The translations under genes were made by a program, and so were the position numbers. This document shows, in pieces, positions 37,081 to 48,567 of a DNA stretch of 64,000 nt. Numbering within the stretch: the first letter of the stretch is position 1; each line of letters starts with the position of its first letter. The notes under the pieces are model-generated. The model worked only from the letters and a program-made list of their open reading frames with translations. It had not been told where the DNA came from and did not search any database. The DNA is taken from the NCBI GenBank assembly GCA_019321725.1, contig CM033105.1:11979632-12043631 (forward strand), in the 5' to 3' direction. The stretch comes from Paulownia fortunei (Eukaryota; Streptophyta; Magnoliopsida; Lamiales; Paulowniaceae).

Positions 37081-37974
37081 CTTTTATTCTGAGGTGTCGT
37101 AGAAATAGTATCTAATAGGCTCCTTTGGATACCCTACGAACTTACATAAGTTGGATCTCATATCCAACTTATCTCCCACTTGCTACTTCACATAAGCAGC
37201 ACACCCCTATAGCCTAAGGTATTTATGGGAAGGTGTCTTTCCACACCACATCTCATATAGTGTTTTGGGCATGACTTTAGATGGCACCCTATTTAACAGG
37301 TATGCCATAGTTTCCAAGGCATAACCCCAGAATGAAAGAGGCAATGAAGTGAAGCTCATCATAGAACGAACCATATCCAATAAGGTTCGATTCCTGCGTT
37401 CTGCAACTCTGTTGAGTTGTGGAGTAACAGGAGAGTCCATTGTGAGAGAATCCTATTCTCTTTTAGATAATCTAAAAATATTGTGCTTAAGTATTCACCT
37501 TCTTGATCAGATCGAAGAGTTTTTATACTTAATCTAATTTATTTCTCTATTTCGGTTCTGAATTTTTTGAACTTTTCAAATACTTCATACTTGTACCTTT
37601 TAAAGGTACACATAACCATACCTAGAGAAGTCATTGGTAAAGGTTAAGAAGTAGTTATAGTTCCCACGGGTACTAATATTTAGTAGCCCACATACATCTG
37701 TATGGATCAAATCCAATAGATGCTTGGCTCATTCCACTTGTCCAACAAATGGAGATTTGGTCATCTTTCCTTTGAGGCAGGATTCACATGTTGGCAGTTC
37801 TTGCTCTTTCTTTAGGTCAAGCAATTGTGCCAATTTGTTAATCATTTTCTTATAAATATGTCCTAATCTTATGTGCCATGGGCTCATGGAACTATGATTA
37901 TCTAATTTTCTTTTATTTTGTTGAATTGTGAAAATGGGGTTATGGGGAGTAACAATATATAAACAATTTATCAA
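37081..37974 (-). pseudogene. copia integrase with pre-integrase zinc domain
   Basis: The pre-integrase domain is clear: 'SPWHIRLGHIYKKMINKLAQ' then CESCLKGKMTKSPF (HxxxxH..CxxC). The DDE core is poorly preserved between 37700 and 37440; after that 'MDSPVTPQLNRVAERRNRTL' holds the region of the catalytic Glu, followed by 'WGYALETMAYLLNRVPSK'. Frames are broken near 37730 and 37440. Integrase inserts cDNA into chromosomes. Confidence 0.85.
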
Positions 37975-38540
37975 AAAACCAAAATAGATAATATTAGAAT
38001 GTTTGAAAATGGAACAATTTCCATTCTCAATGGTAAATCTAATACTTCTCTATCCAAGACTGGAATAGAGATAATATTTTTAATAATATCCGGAACAAAA
38101 AGACAATTGTTTAAATCTATTACATAACCACTCTCTAAAGCTAGATTAATAGTCCTTATAGCTAATGCAGCAACTCTTGCTCTATTCTCCATCCTAAAGA
38201 CTGTCTCTCTTCTATTCAGCTTCCTACTTCTTGTCATTATCTGCAAATCATTGCAGATATGTGAGCCATAACCAGTATCTAATACCCAAGAAGTATTGTT
38301 AACAGACAAGTTAACTTCAACAAAATATATACCTGAACTCTTTAGGCTTGCAAGATACTCCTTGCAATTCCTTTTCCAATGCCCTGGTTTGCCGCAGTAA
38401 TGACACTTATCATTGGCTTGAGAAAAAACCTTCTTGACACCGCCATTTGCCTTCAGCTTGTTGTTTTTAGAGGAACCTTTTCCTTTCTTCTTTTCTTTCT
38501 TAGAATTTTTTAGCCTTTGATGTGGAAGAAGATCTAACAA
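37971..38540 (-). pseudogene. copia gag zinc knuckle and aspartic protease
   Basis: The Lys-rich part (KKEKKKGKGSSKNNK) precedes a CCHC knuckle CHYCGKPGHWKRNC, an RNA-binding motif of gag. About 40 residues on comes the protease active site SWVLDTGYGSHIC (D-T-G). The frame is open for 189 codons, then shifts into integrase. The protease matures the polyprotein. Confidence 0.85.
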
Positions 38541-38765
38541 GCAGAACCGGCTTGTCCTTTACAAATTGTCATCAACATGATGTAAGTAATCTGCATAATG
38601 CTTTGAAATAATATCCTCCGATGGAACCGAATGACGCGCAGTATTGAGGACATATACCCTCTTTTTCGATTGAAGAACTATTTTCAAGTTTCTTAACCAA
38701 TCGACAAAGTTAGGTCCAGTTAATTTGTTTTGTTCAAGGATGGTTGCAAGTGGATTCTTTGTCAT
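38541..38765 (-). pseudogene. copia gag N-terminus, fragment
   Basis: MTKNPLATILEQNKLTGPNF followed by VDWLRNLKIVLQSKK: the LTGxNFxDWxRNL signature of copia gag. The ATG at 38765 is the likely start. After 68 codons the frame is lost and the middle of gag is missing before the zinc-knuckle frame, so a deletion of a few hundred bases is inferred. Confidence 0.8.
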
Positions 38766-40229
38766 TTTAGTAGAATAATCTTCAAAACTTGCACGAAGCA
38801 GAAAATAAGTAAACTATGGAAAAAATATATTTATTTAATATAAGGTCTTTAATACTAAATGTCTCCCACTATTTTCTTCAAATTCCATCACCCCTAATGG
38901 AATTTTGGGAAATCAAATTTCCTAGTGAGCTTGAGGTCCAATTGAAATATTTCACACCCCAATTTTATGAGCCCATGAAATATTTCTATCAGTAGTTAAC
39001 TCTTTGACGATTGTATCGCTATACAACCTTCAAGTTTGTTTTGCCTCACCTCTTCCCATATACCCCAATTTTATGAGCTCATATGGTACTAAGTAATACC
39101 TATCAAACATTCGTGTAGATAGAGCATCAAGATGTGCCATGACTCATAGCTAACATAATGATGATTTCATCCTACGAGCATCTCAATGCATGGTAGAGAT
39201 CATAGCTTTCCAATACAAGACCACCCCACGACTCATGGCCAGTGATCAAGTGCGGTAGCAGTCCTCATTTCTCTATCTTTCATGATAGACATAGAACGAT
39301 AGGTCCTACCTAACTTGTCCATTTTTGTTTGAAATTAAATTTTTAAAAAATTATTTTACTTAATTTTAGTAAATTAAGCCGGGTTTAATTTTATCCAATA
39401 CCTTATCATAATTTAAATTAGGTTGGTTATTTAATGCATGACATCATAATATCATTGCACAAGCATAAAAATATTAAATAAAATCCTAAGCATGCATCTA
39501 ATACACACTTAAATAAATGGATGATCATGAACCAATCCTATGCAGTCTATTTGAGCAAAAAATAGACCTAAGGTCAGTCTAAGGGTAATAAAATAAAATA
39601 GAACCTATTCTATTATATAATTATATCCCATACAAACATGGGCCTTCTTTGGAATCGCCTTCTTGATTCTCCTTCGTCTACCAAAAAAAACCTCACCATC
39701 TATTCTACTCTCTTTACAGAAAATAAAATAACTTATATAGATAGAATAAGAGGCTCACAGGCCCCATTTTAAAATTCAAAAATATTAAATAAAATCAATC
39801 ACATTAATCCAATGGCCCATGATCATCCCATACGTGCTGATAATTAACATCATACGTAATCATCAAAACATGTAAATTTACCAAATTGTTAAACACAATT
39901 TTTAACTTGGTATAATTTTTTAATTTGCTTGAAAAATAATTTTTTAGAAATTATTAAAATTAACATTTAATTTTAATATTCCAAAAAATTAAAAATAAAT
40001 AAATAAATAAATATATAATAAATAAAAAATAGAATCGAAATGACACGATGAGTAGCATTTTTTTATTTTTTTTAATTCATATTTAAACAATTTAAATAAG
40101 AAATTAAAATTATTCCAATTAAAAATCACTAAAATTATGCAAAATCAAATTTTACATAATTAACATAAATTTAAACAATTTTAAAACATACATTCATAAA
40201 TCCGAAATTCATTGAATAAGCGAAATTGT
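38766..40229 (-). other. long untranslated leader of the 8.8 kb copia
   Basis: 1.46 kb between primer site and gag, AT-rich, with no recognisable frame. The part at 39340-39500 is rich in AAATTAAATTT-like sequence. Confidence 0.6.
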
Positions 40230-40242
40230 GACTCTGATACCA
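40230..40242 (-). other. primer-binding site of the 8.8 kb copia
   Basis: The minus strand reads TGGTATCAGAGTC, complementary to initiator tRNA-Met with one change, abutting the 5' LTR. Confidence 0.85.
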
Positions 40243-42496
40243 CTTTTAGGTTTATTATAATCACAGGGGCATACGCAATGAAAAATTAAAAAAAATTCAA
40301 ACATAAATTTAACCCCTCGATTCAAAAGTGATTTTAACGATCATGTTTTTTCAAGTGAATATATAATAAATATTAAATTCGAATTATACCTTACGTGCAC
40401 TTCGATTGTTGTAGGGAATGAAGTAATCAATTGCTTATCCTGAACTATTAGAACTTGTAGGGATCCAAGTGTCTTCCCTCTATCAGGTCCACAATACAGA
40501 AGAGTAATATCAATCAAAAAGATTCGTTAGTATTCTTTTAATTATTTTTTAATCTAGAACCCAGATTAAATTTTCAAGAACAATAAACATTAATTCTTTA
40601 AGTTTTCAAAACAATAATATGAAGAGAATAACAAGAAACTGATTTTCTTTTAAAAAACAAAAAAAAAAGATTACAAAAAAACGCTTTTCTTTTTCTTTCT
40701 TTTCTTTTTCTTTTCTTGGAGAGAAAAATAGAAGACTTAAACAAAACATTTTTCGCTTAAATTTTTTGAATTATTTTTGTAATTTTCATCCATAAGTATA
40801 TATAGGACTGAAAATTTGATTTTTCTCCAACTCTTGGAGAATTTGTCAATTTTGAACTATTTCAAAGTCTTATCTTGGAAGAATTCCAAATATTCCAACA
40901 ACTCTTCTATTTTCTCTCATCTCTATATGTGGACTAATTTGAAACTATTCTAATCATCAAAATTGTCTACATACATTCTTGATATTAATTTGAACTCTTC
41001 AAATAATATCAAGATAGATATATATCACATATATATTAAAATTATATTTATATATAAATTAAATCTTAGTGGCCGATTTTATCCCATAAAATCTGTCATT
41101 ATATTTATTTATTTATAAATATGTTAATTAAATAAATTATATTTATTTAATTTATTCTCTACATATTTTAGTGGGCTTTTTAAGTGATCCACATTTATTT
41201 TTGGGTTTGGACTCAAAATTTCATAAATCAATTTAATTGATTTAATCTCAATTTAATCAATCCAATTGATTAATTTAATTTACTCCAATTAGGATTTCTA
41301 ATCAAATTAGGTCCAATTAAATAATTCAATTACTTAATTGAATAATTTAATTTAAGCATTAAATTAAATAGAACCCTTAATTAAATAATTAATCAGTATT
41401 AATTAATTAATTTTCAACCATTGAATACATTCTAAAATTAGAAATGTTACTTTCCATAAAGATGTGTGACCCTCTTAGGTTCACTACTAAGCTAGTAGTG
41501 GCCTTGCAACATTTATAACTTATGAATAATAATTATTCTAATTAATTAATCCTCTTGGAATCAACTCCTTAATTCCAAGAACCTCACTATCCATGAAAAC
41601 ACCTAGCAAGTAGTCATGGCAAACTAGTTTTAGGTGAAATAATGAGTAAACTTATTTCAGTTGTGAGTACCATACACGTACGATCCTTTTGACAACTAAT
41701 CTCCTGATTGAATGTAGGACATGAATTATAAGTCGAAACCCTAAATGATTCAATAACTGTGATCCCATTTTAAGTTTCAATATTTTTTGATGAATCACGA
41801 TTCATCCTACCTTGGCCAAGGTGAATCACGAACTATAAAAATACAGGAGATTCTTTTATTTAAAAAGACAAATGTCGAATTCTATGTTGGCCACTTGGCA
41901 AACCTCCATGCACATCAGTGCAACACCCAACATACCCCCTTTGTGATTGTCAAGCAATCAGAAGATATATTAAAGTGTTGCAGGATGCACACAAGGCTAT
42001 CATCATGCCTCAAGTCCGAGGACTAGTCGTGTACTATCGCAACACATAAATTCTTATTTCGACAGGCAAAGCCTCCAACTAAGAATTTCTTGCGGGCCAA
42101 GTTTGATGTAGTTGTTCCCTAATAAGCACCCACATACATGCACTTGTGTGTCTACGCTAATGCCAATGGAATGTGAAATTCTCATCTTATGAGCATGCAT
42201 CATATGTGCGAGTCTTACTAAACTATTTGATGTCCCATCTCAAAAAACTCTCGACTCGGAACTTATTTAAGACCAAAGCCTTAGAGGCATATTCCATGAT
42301 CACCATCATATACGCGACCATGCCCCGTAGCTAAATTTGGTCTAAAGACATTATCTAATGTGCAGAAATAAAAGATGCAAGACATAAGATAAATAAAATG
42401 CCATTTTATTAATATGATTCCTAATAAGATTGTCTTTATAAAAAAAATATATAATATACCCAATCTAATTGGGGCATTGGGCATCCTACTCTAACA
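40243..42496 (-). repeat. 5' LTR of the 8.8 kb copia (2254 bases)
   Basis: Bounded by the primer site on the left and TGTTAGAGTAGG (minus strand) on the right. It is rich in AATTAATT/AAATTAG runs. The full length is preserved here, unlike the 3' copy. Confidence 0.8.
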
Positions 42497-45229
42497 TTTA
42501 TATCTACTTGAATAATTCTAGACAACAATAAATATTATTAAGCCCCAATCTATTTAGATTGCTCTTGAAGATTGAGAGTCTTTCTAAATTTGAGAGGTTA
42601 AGAAGTGTGCAAAAGAGTCTCTGCAATAGTTGTAGAAACAACTCCCACAAAAGTTGTGGAAGTTCCATCTACTGCATATTCTACAAAGAATTGTAGAGAA
42701 CATTTTACAATTATTGAAAAAAGTCTTATATGAGTTATAGGAGATTCTAGCAGTCTAAGCCTAATATTGATTGTTGATTCTACCTACTCTAAAACTAAAG
42801 CTCTTAGAGAAAGAGTGAGAAAGATTTCTCAACAGAAACAAAATTCAAAATCGGGCTAAGCTAGAAGATTATCCGAACAAGATAGTATGTTTATACTACC
42901 GTTGTGGTATGCTACGTCATGGAAAGGAAAAATGCAAGTATGGAATTTCTTAAATAATTAGAAATGGTTCTAGTTTAAACCTTGAGTTAGAAAAGGTTTT
43001 AATTCAAATTTATATTTTGTTGATGTCAACCATTAGTGTTGATATTTCTTCTTGGGTATTGGATACTAAATATGATCCCATCTCTACAAAGGATTGTGGA
43101 GAACGACAAGAAAAATGAGACTAAGAGAAAAGAACAATCCTTAAACTTGAAGTTGAAGAAAGGTTGCTTCATTAGCTAAAGAAATTATCGATTTAGCTCT
43201 AGATGGAACTAGGGATAGTAGTAGTTATTTTCCACTTAGACCAAAATGAAATTAAGAGCTAAATCTCTGTTGAATAGAGAAAGTTTGATTGAAAATTCAA
43301 AGGACGAAAATGTTCCATGGTTCTTGATATAGTACCACAAAATTATATCTTACATGATTCAACAAAATAAATTTTAATTAAATAATCATAGTTCCACATA
43401 GTTGTGGATTGCGAGATTAGGTCATATCTCAAAGAAGAGAGTTCACAAGATGGCATGAATGCTTGACCTATAGGACAAGTGAGATATGCCAACATGTGAA
43501 TTTAGCTTAACAGAAAGATGACCAAATCACCATTTGTTGGACAAATGGAGCATTCCACAAATCTATTAGCTTCGATCGATACAGATATATGTAGGCTACT
43601 AAGTATTAGTGCTCAAGAAAACTACCCCTACTTCACTACCTTTATAGATGATCCGTCAAAGTATGGGTATATGTATCTTTAGAGATACAAGTCTAAATCC
43701 TTTTAAAGGTTCAAAAGACTTTAGACATGAAGTAGAGAAATAAATTGAGACAAGTACAAAGACTGTTCAATCCAATCGAGGATGCAAGTACTTGAGCTCA
43801 AAGTTTCTTAATTATCTAATGAGAATTGGATTCTTTCAAAGTGAATCCATGTTAAGTTTAACTAAAGTTCCTCCTTCATTCTAGAATATGCTCTAGAATC
43901 ATCGATATTTTTATTTAGTAAGAATATTATCTAGGTTAATGCTCGTAATATTATGTGAGATAAGATGTGGCTAAAACCCCTCATAAATACCTAAGGGTAT
44001 GAGGGGCCTGCTTATATGAAGCAACTAGTGGGAGATATATTTGCTATGAAAATACGAATTGTGCAAAAATTATGAGTATCCAAAAGAATCTATTAGATAC
44101 TATTTTTGTAATTCTTAAAAACAATGGTGTTTGATTTTAGGAATGCCACCTTCTTGAGAACGGATTTCTATTAGATATAAAATGGCTAGTACATAGAACT
44201 TAAAAGAGTTCAAGAACTATAATTTGTCCCACAAGAAGCAATGTGTGTCAACGAATTACAAAACTTCTAGTACGCAATCTCTAAGGAGATTTGAAAGGAT
44301 TTTGAGACCGTCTATAAGGAAAATATCTCTTGCTAGAGAGCAACAAAGAGTATCTCCCTTTGGATATTGATCCAAGAAATTAAGGAGTAAATATGTATAA
44401 TATCAATTTGGAAAGATGGCAAAATACCATATGAGATGGACTCTATGTACTCCAATAAGGTATGAACCTTTGGTGGACCCATCACAAGGTATTATACGCA
44501 TTAGATGAAAATGGGTCTACAAGCAGAAGCTTGAAGAACATGGAGAGGTGAAGACCTATAAGGTAAGACTAGTAGCAAAGGGTTACGCTCAAAGTCAAAG
44601 TGTTGACTATTGAAGAAGTCGTCAAACTCCATTTGTATTCTTACTGGCCATATTTGTATATTATGACTACAGATATGTGAGATGAATATGAAGACCACTC
44701 TTTTCAATAAAGGTATTGAGAAGGAGATCTATATGAAGCAGCCCTTAGCCTTCATATAAAAAGAATGTGAGCAAAAAGTTTACAAACATTAAAGGTCCGA
44801 TTATGGACTAAAAATGGGACTCCCCAAGGCTAGAACATTCAATTTGTTGAGTTAATCAAATGGTTTGATTCCATCAGGAGAGCAGATAAACCAAGTGTGT
44901 ACCATAAAGTTAGTGGGAGCGTGATAAAGTTATTGCGTTAATAACATTCTAATCATGGGGATGGTGTAGGAATTTGTTGAGTCAACTAAGACTTGTTATC
45001 TACTAAGTTCTCCATGAGGGATTTGGAAAGAGTATCCTAGAGATTGGTGATGATGCTTGGAATATCCCAAATCCACATACATAGACTCTAAAAATGTTTA
45101 GCATGGAGGAATCCAATAAGAGATTCATGCTTATGAGTTAAAGTTTTTCTCTTTCAAAGTCTCTATCCCAAAAGACTTCTAGAGGAAAGAGATAAGAATG
45201 ACTCACATACTTTATGCATCCTATGAATG
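42497..45229 (+). pseudogene. copia D gag-pol debris
   Basis: Plus-strand order matches copia: a decayed zinc knuckle (42890-42945, YYRCGMLRHGKEKC), protease (near 43060, SWVLDTKYD, the Gly after DT lost), pre-integrase (43400-43560, a-LWIARLGHIS-like then MTKSPFVGQMEHS), reverse transcriptase (44420-44750, MDSMYSNK, a KxEEHGEVKTYKVRLVAKGYA-like run), a degraded catalytic segment near 44930, and MEESNKRFMLMS near 45105. Numerous stops. It is more decayed than the inserted copia, consistent with being older. Confidence 0.7.
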
Positions 45230-45426
45230 AAGCATAATGTGATATCAATTAATTGATTAGATCAATTAATTAAACCTAATTGGATTAGAGAGCCTAATTG
45301 GAACAAATTAACTAGTTGATTAGATCAATTAATTAAATAACCCTAATTAATTCATGAGATTAATTAAAATTAGAAAGATAGTTAAATTAGACCCAGTTGA
45401 GTCTAAGCCTAATTAGTTTAGGCTAG
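45230..45426 (+). repeat. truncated 3' LTR of copia D
   Basis: AATTAATTGATTAGATCAATT and CCTAATTGGATTAGAGAGCC tracts characteristic of this LTR family directly follow pol debris. The LTR start is deleted and the right side is cut by the gypsy LTR. Confidence 0.45.
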
Positions 45427-46950
45427 TGATAAGTTAGTTTTATACCAACAAATTAAATATTTCTAGACCGATTACTTGGTTGATCCAAGCAATTTATCTA
45501 GTTTTTATGCATGTTTTGATGCATTACAGAAAAACTCTCCAAAATGCAAGTCAAAAAGGAAAATGAGGGACAAAACAAGCCAAAAATATGAAAAAGATAA
45601 AGGCATTCCACAGTAGAAGCATTCTATGCTGCGGCATGGCCTAAAAATAAAAAAAAGCAAGCACAAAGGTGTATGCCATGGAATATAAGGTGCATGCCAC
45701 TACATGCTTAGAAGTTTATCCACGCATGTCGCGACACAAGAAGAGCATGTCGCGGCATGCTCACATGTCCTACACACAATCTATTTTTCTTATCACCTGA
45801 TTTTAAGGGGATGAAGAAGATATGATGGGACACTTGAAGAAGATTTTGGGGGCTAAAAAGTATGTCAGAAAAGGAAGAAAAGGGAGGCTAAAAGAAGAGA
45901 AATGATGGATAAGAAGGAGGAGACAAAATGGCTAAGAAATAGGGGCGCTCTACAACTTGCTAAGAAATAGGAGGGCTACAACTTGCTAAGAAAAAGAAGT
46001 TTGGAGGAGATAAAAAGGGGAGGAAAAACCAAGAAGCGAGAGGACAATTTTGGGGGTTTTTGGAAAACTCTTGAGAGAAGAAAATGGAGCAATCATCTTA
46101 AGAAGTTGAAGAGAAGATTTGCATCAACCAAGGAAGCCATTCTTGGAGACAATGAGAGCTTTAACCATGCTTCTCACTTCACAAATTTGTGTACAATTTT
46201 CATATTCTTTCTTATATATTTCTTGAAGTTGTATTCATCCATGATGAACTAAACTTTTCTTTCTAGAGGATGATGTAACCTTATTTGATCCTATATTTTG
46301 AGTTCCAATCAATATTAGTTTAAGTTATTCATCTTGTTTGTGTTATCTTGTTTAGTATTGCATCTTGATTATTTAGCCATTAATTGAGATTGTTTAATGT
46401 ATGAGATTCGATACTCGAGAGAAGGAAGATTATACATGATCATAAGGATGACACAACCTATCAATCATAAAGTTGAGAAGCTTATGAAATCTTTGAAGTT
46501 TTGAAGAACTCATTTAACTTTTGTAGAGTTTTATTCTTGAATTTTTATAAAGATATTAAAATTCATGTTGGAACTCATAGTTAATTCGGCACTCGAGAGA
46601 GGGAATTGATGAGCTTAGGAATTCTTAACTTATATGTGTTGTTGACTTAAATTGATTGGTTTTAGAAGGAATAACACAGGTGATAATTAGGTGAGTCATT
46701 CCTCTAGAATTTCTTGCTCAAGGTGTTTGTTGTATTGCTTTTAAGAACTCCACTATTGCCTTTGCATTTTTTTATCTTACTCTACTTTATTTACCAATCA
46801 TAACTTGATTTTTTAGATAAAATTGAAACTATTTGAACTACGGTACTTGATATAATTTTTTTATTACAATCCTTGTAGTTTCGATACTCAACTAATCGTT
46901 GTATTAAAATTTAACATTGTGCACTTGCGGTTGCTAAATATTCATGAACA
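45427..46950 (+). repeat. gypsy 5' LTR, family A
   Basis: TGATAAGTTAG to ATTCATGAACA, 1524 bases, followed by a primer site. The LTR is homologous to those at 24250-31697 (solo) and 62660-64000. It contains a cluster of CATGCCGCGGCATG-like palindromes at 45600-45770 and a purine-rich stretch near 45840-46090. Confidence 0.9.
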
Positions 46951-46955
46951 AGTTT

Positions 46956-46974
46956 TTGGTGTCGTTGCCAGGGA
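46956..46974 (+). other. primer-binding site (tRNA-Asp type)
   Basis: TTGGTGTCGTTGCCAGGGA lies six bases after the LTR and is close to the TGGCGCCGTTGCCGGGGA site typical of Athila/Tat-like gypsy elements. Confidence 0.75.
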
Positions 46975-47193
46975 TTGTTTTATCATAATTACATTAATAT
47001 CATTATGACATAGTTTTGATTTTAGTTTAGATTGTTTTTACTTTCTTCCAATATTTTGATGTTGTCTTGCCTTGCATTGAATTATATGTATTTGTATGCA
47101 TAAGGTTAGGAGTCTTGACTTTGGTTATTTTGATCCAGAAATTGAGCGGACTCTTCGAGCTATTAGAGCAGCAAAAAGATTTGATAATTAAGC

Positions 47194-48086
47194 CATGGTA
47201 GATAACATCAACAATGCTAATGTGAACGTTAATCTTCCATTACAACAACCACCACCACAACGAGCTATCTGGGACTATTTTCAACCAACCATAAACTAAA
47301 ACTACTTTGGGATAGCTCGACAACTAATCAATGCCAACAATTATGAGCTTAAACTGGCTCTCATTAGCATGGTGTAATAGAATTAATTTAGAGGAAGTGT
47401 GTTGGAGGATCCTAATGCACACTTAGCCATGTTTTTGGAGATCTGTGATACCATCAAAATGAATGGAGTGTCCGACGATGCTATTAGACTTCACTTATTT
47501 CCATTCTGACTCTGGGACAAAGTTAAGCTATGGTTATAATCTTTTGCACCAAGTAGCATACCGCTAAGTACTTTCCACCACGCAAGTACTTCAACTCAAG
47601 AGTGAGATAGCACAATTCCACCAACAAAATTTTGAGCAATTATATGAAGCTTGAGATAGGTTTAAGGATTTTCTAAAAAGGTGTCCTCAACATGGTTATG
47701 AGGAATGACAGCATGTACAATACTTCTACAATGGGTTGAACAGGTAAACTCGAACCATAATAGATGTTTTCGTATGTGGGACTTTAATGTCTAAGACCGC
47801 AGATGAAGCCCATATTTTGCTTGAGGAAATGGAAAAATATAAAAGGGAAAAATATTCACCTCCAACACCCTTTCCTCAAAAATTACAACTAATTCAAAAA
47901 TTGAACTCAAATTCTGAAATCTTTGAACTTTTTAAACAAGTCGAGATTAATATTTTATTGTTAGATATAATGAAACAAGTTCCTTCTTATGCCAAATTTT
48001 TGAAAGATTTGTGTACAATCAAAAGAAAATATTATGTACAAAAGAAGGCATTTTTAATTGAAAATGTTAGTTTAATCATTCAATAA
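47194..48086 (+). pseudogene. gypsy gag remnant
   Basis: ATG at 47194 begins MVDNINNANVNVNLPLQQ, followed by AIWDYFQP and a decayed INANNYELK segment, then 'LEDPNAHLAMFLEICDTIKM' (Retrotrans_gag signature). In-frame stops occur at about 47300 and 47376, with frameshifts around 47530-47700. The last 99 codons are open and lead into the protease with FKQVEINILLLDIMKQVPSY and AKFLKDL. Confidence 0.8.
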
Positions 48087-48562
48087 TTCACTTCACCCAA
48101 GTACAAAGATCCAGATTGTCCAATCATTTCATGTACCATAGAAAATATTAGAATAGAGCATGTTTTGCTTGATCTTGATGCTAGTGTAAATCTTCTACCT
48201 TTCTTAGTTTATGAACAGTTAGGTTTAGAAGAACTTAAAATAACTTTTGTTGTACTCCAACTAGCTGACCGTTCAATTAAAGTTCCAAAGAGAGTAGTAG
48301 AAGATGTGTTGGTACAAATTGATAAGTTTTACTTTCTAGTGGATTTCATTATTTTGGACACAGAGCCTGTTGCACATACACATATACAAATTCCTATCAT
48401 TTTGGGTCGTCTTTTTTTTGCAACTAAAAATGCTTTGATTAAATGTAGGAATGGTATTTTGAACTTATTTTTTTGGAAATATGAATTTGGAACTAAATGT
48501 ATTTAATGTTTGTAAGCAACCTACAGAAGATGTCAACGTACATGAACTGGATTTAATTAATG
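48087..48562 (+). pseudogene. gypsy aspartic protease
   Basis: Contains LLDLDASVNLLPFLVYEQLG (48165 onward), the retropepsin active-site region with the family's D-x-G-A-S reduced to D-x-D-A-S, then LQLADRSIKVPKRVVEDVLV and IPIILGRLFFATKNALI (the ILGRPFLAT motif). A one-base shift near 48495 moves the frame to VHELDLINEL, which continues across the solo LTR at 52297. Confidence 0.85.
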
Positions 48563-48567
48563 AACTT

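Larger units (their letters stand above)
33650..42496 (-). mobile_element. Ty1/copia element, about 8.8 kb, with both LTRs
   Basis: The right boundary (5' end) is TGTTAGAGTAGGATGCC on the minus strand at 42496, and the same sequence starts the 3' LTR at 35244. Internal region 35245-40242 carries primer site, leader, gag, zinc knuckle, protease, integrase, reverse transcriptase, RNase H and a purine tract in the normal copia order. The left boundary lies between about 33645 and 33720 because the 3' LTR is rearranged there; no target duplication could be confirmed. Confidence 0.85.
31778..45426 (+). mobile_element. decayed Ty1/copia element D, split by a younger copia
   Basis: 5' LTR (31778-32818), primer site and leader occupy 31778 to about 33650. 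Plus-strand zinc knuckle, protease, integrase and reverse transcriptase debris lies at 42497-45229, and LTR-like AT-rich sequence at 45230-45426. The two halves are separated by the minus-strand copia at about 33650-42496. Joining them gives a normal copia order. That they are one element is inference from order, strand and LTR family. Confidence 0.55.
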
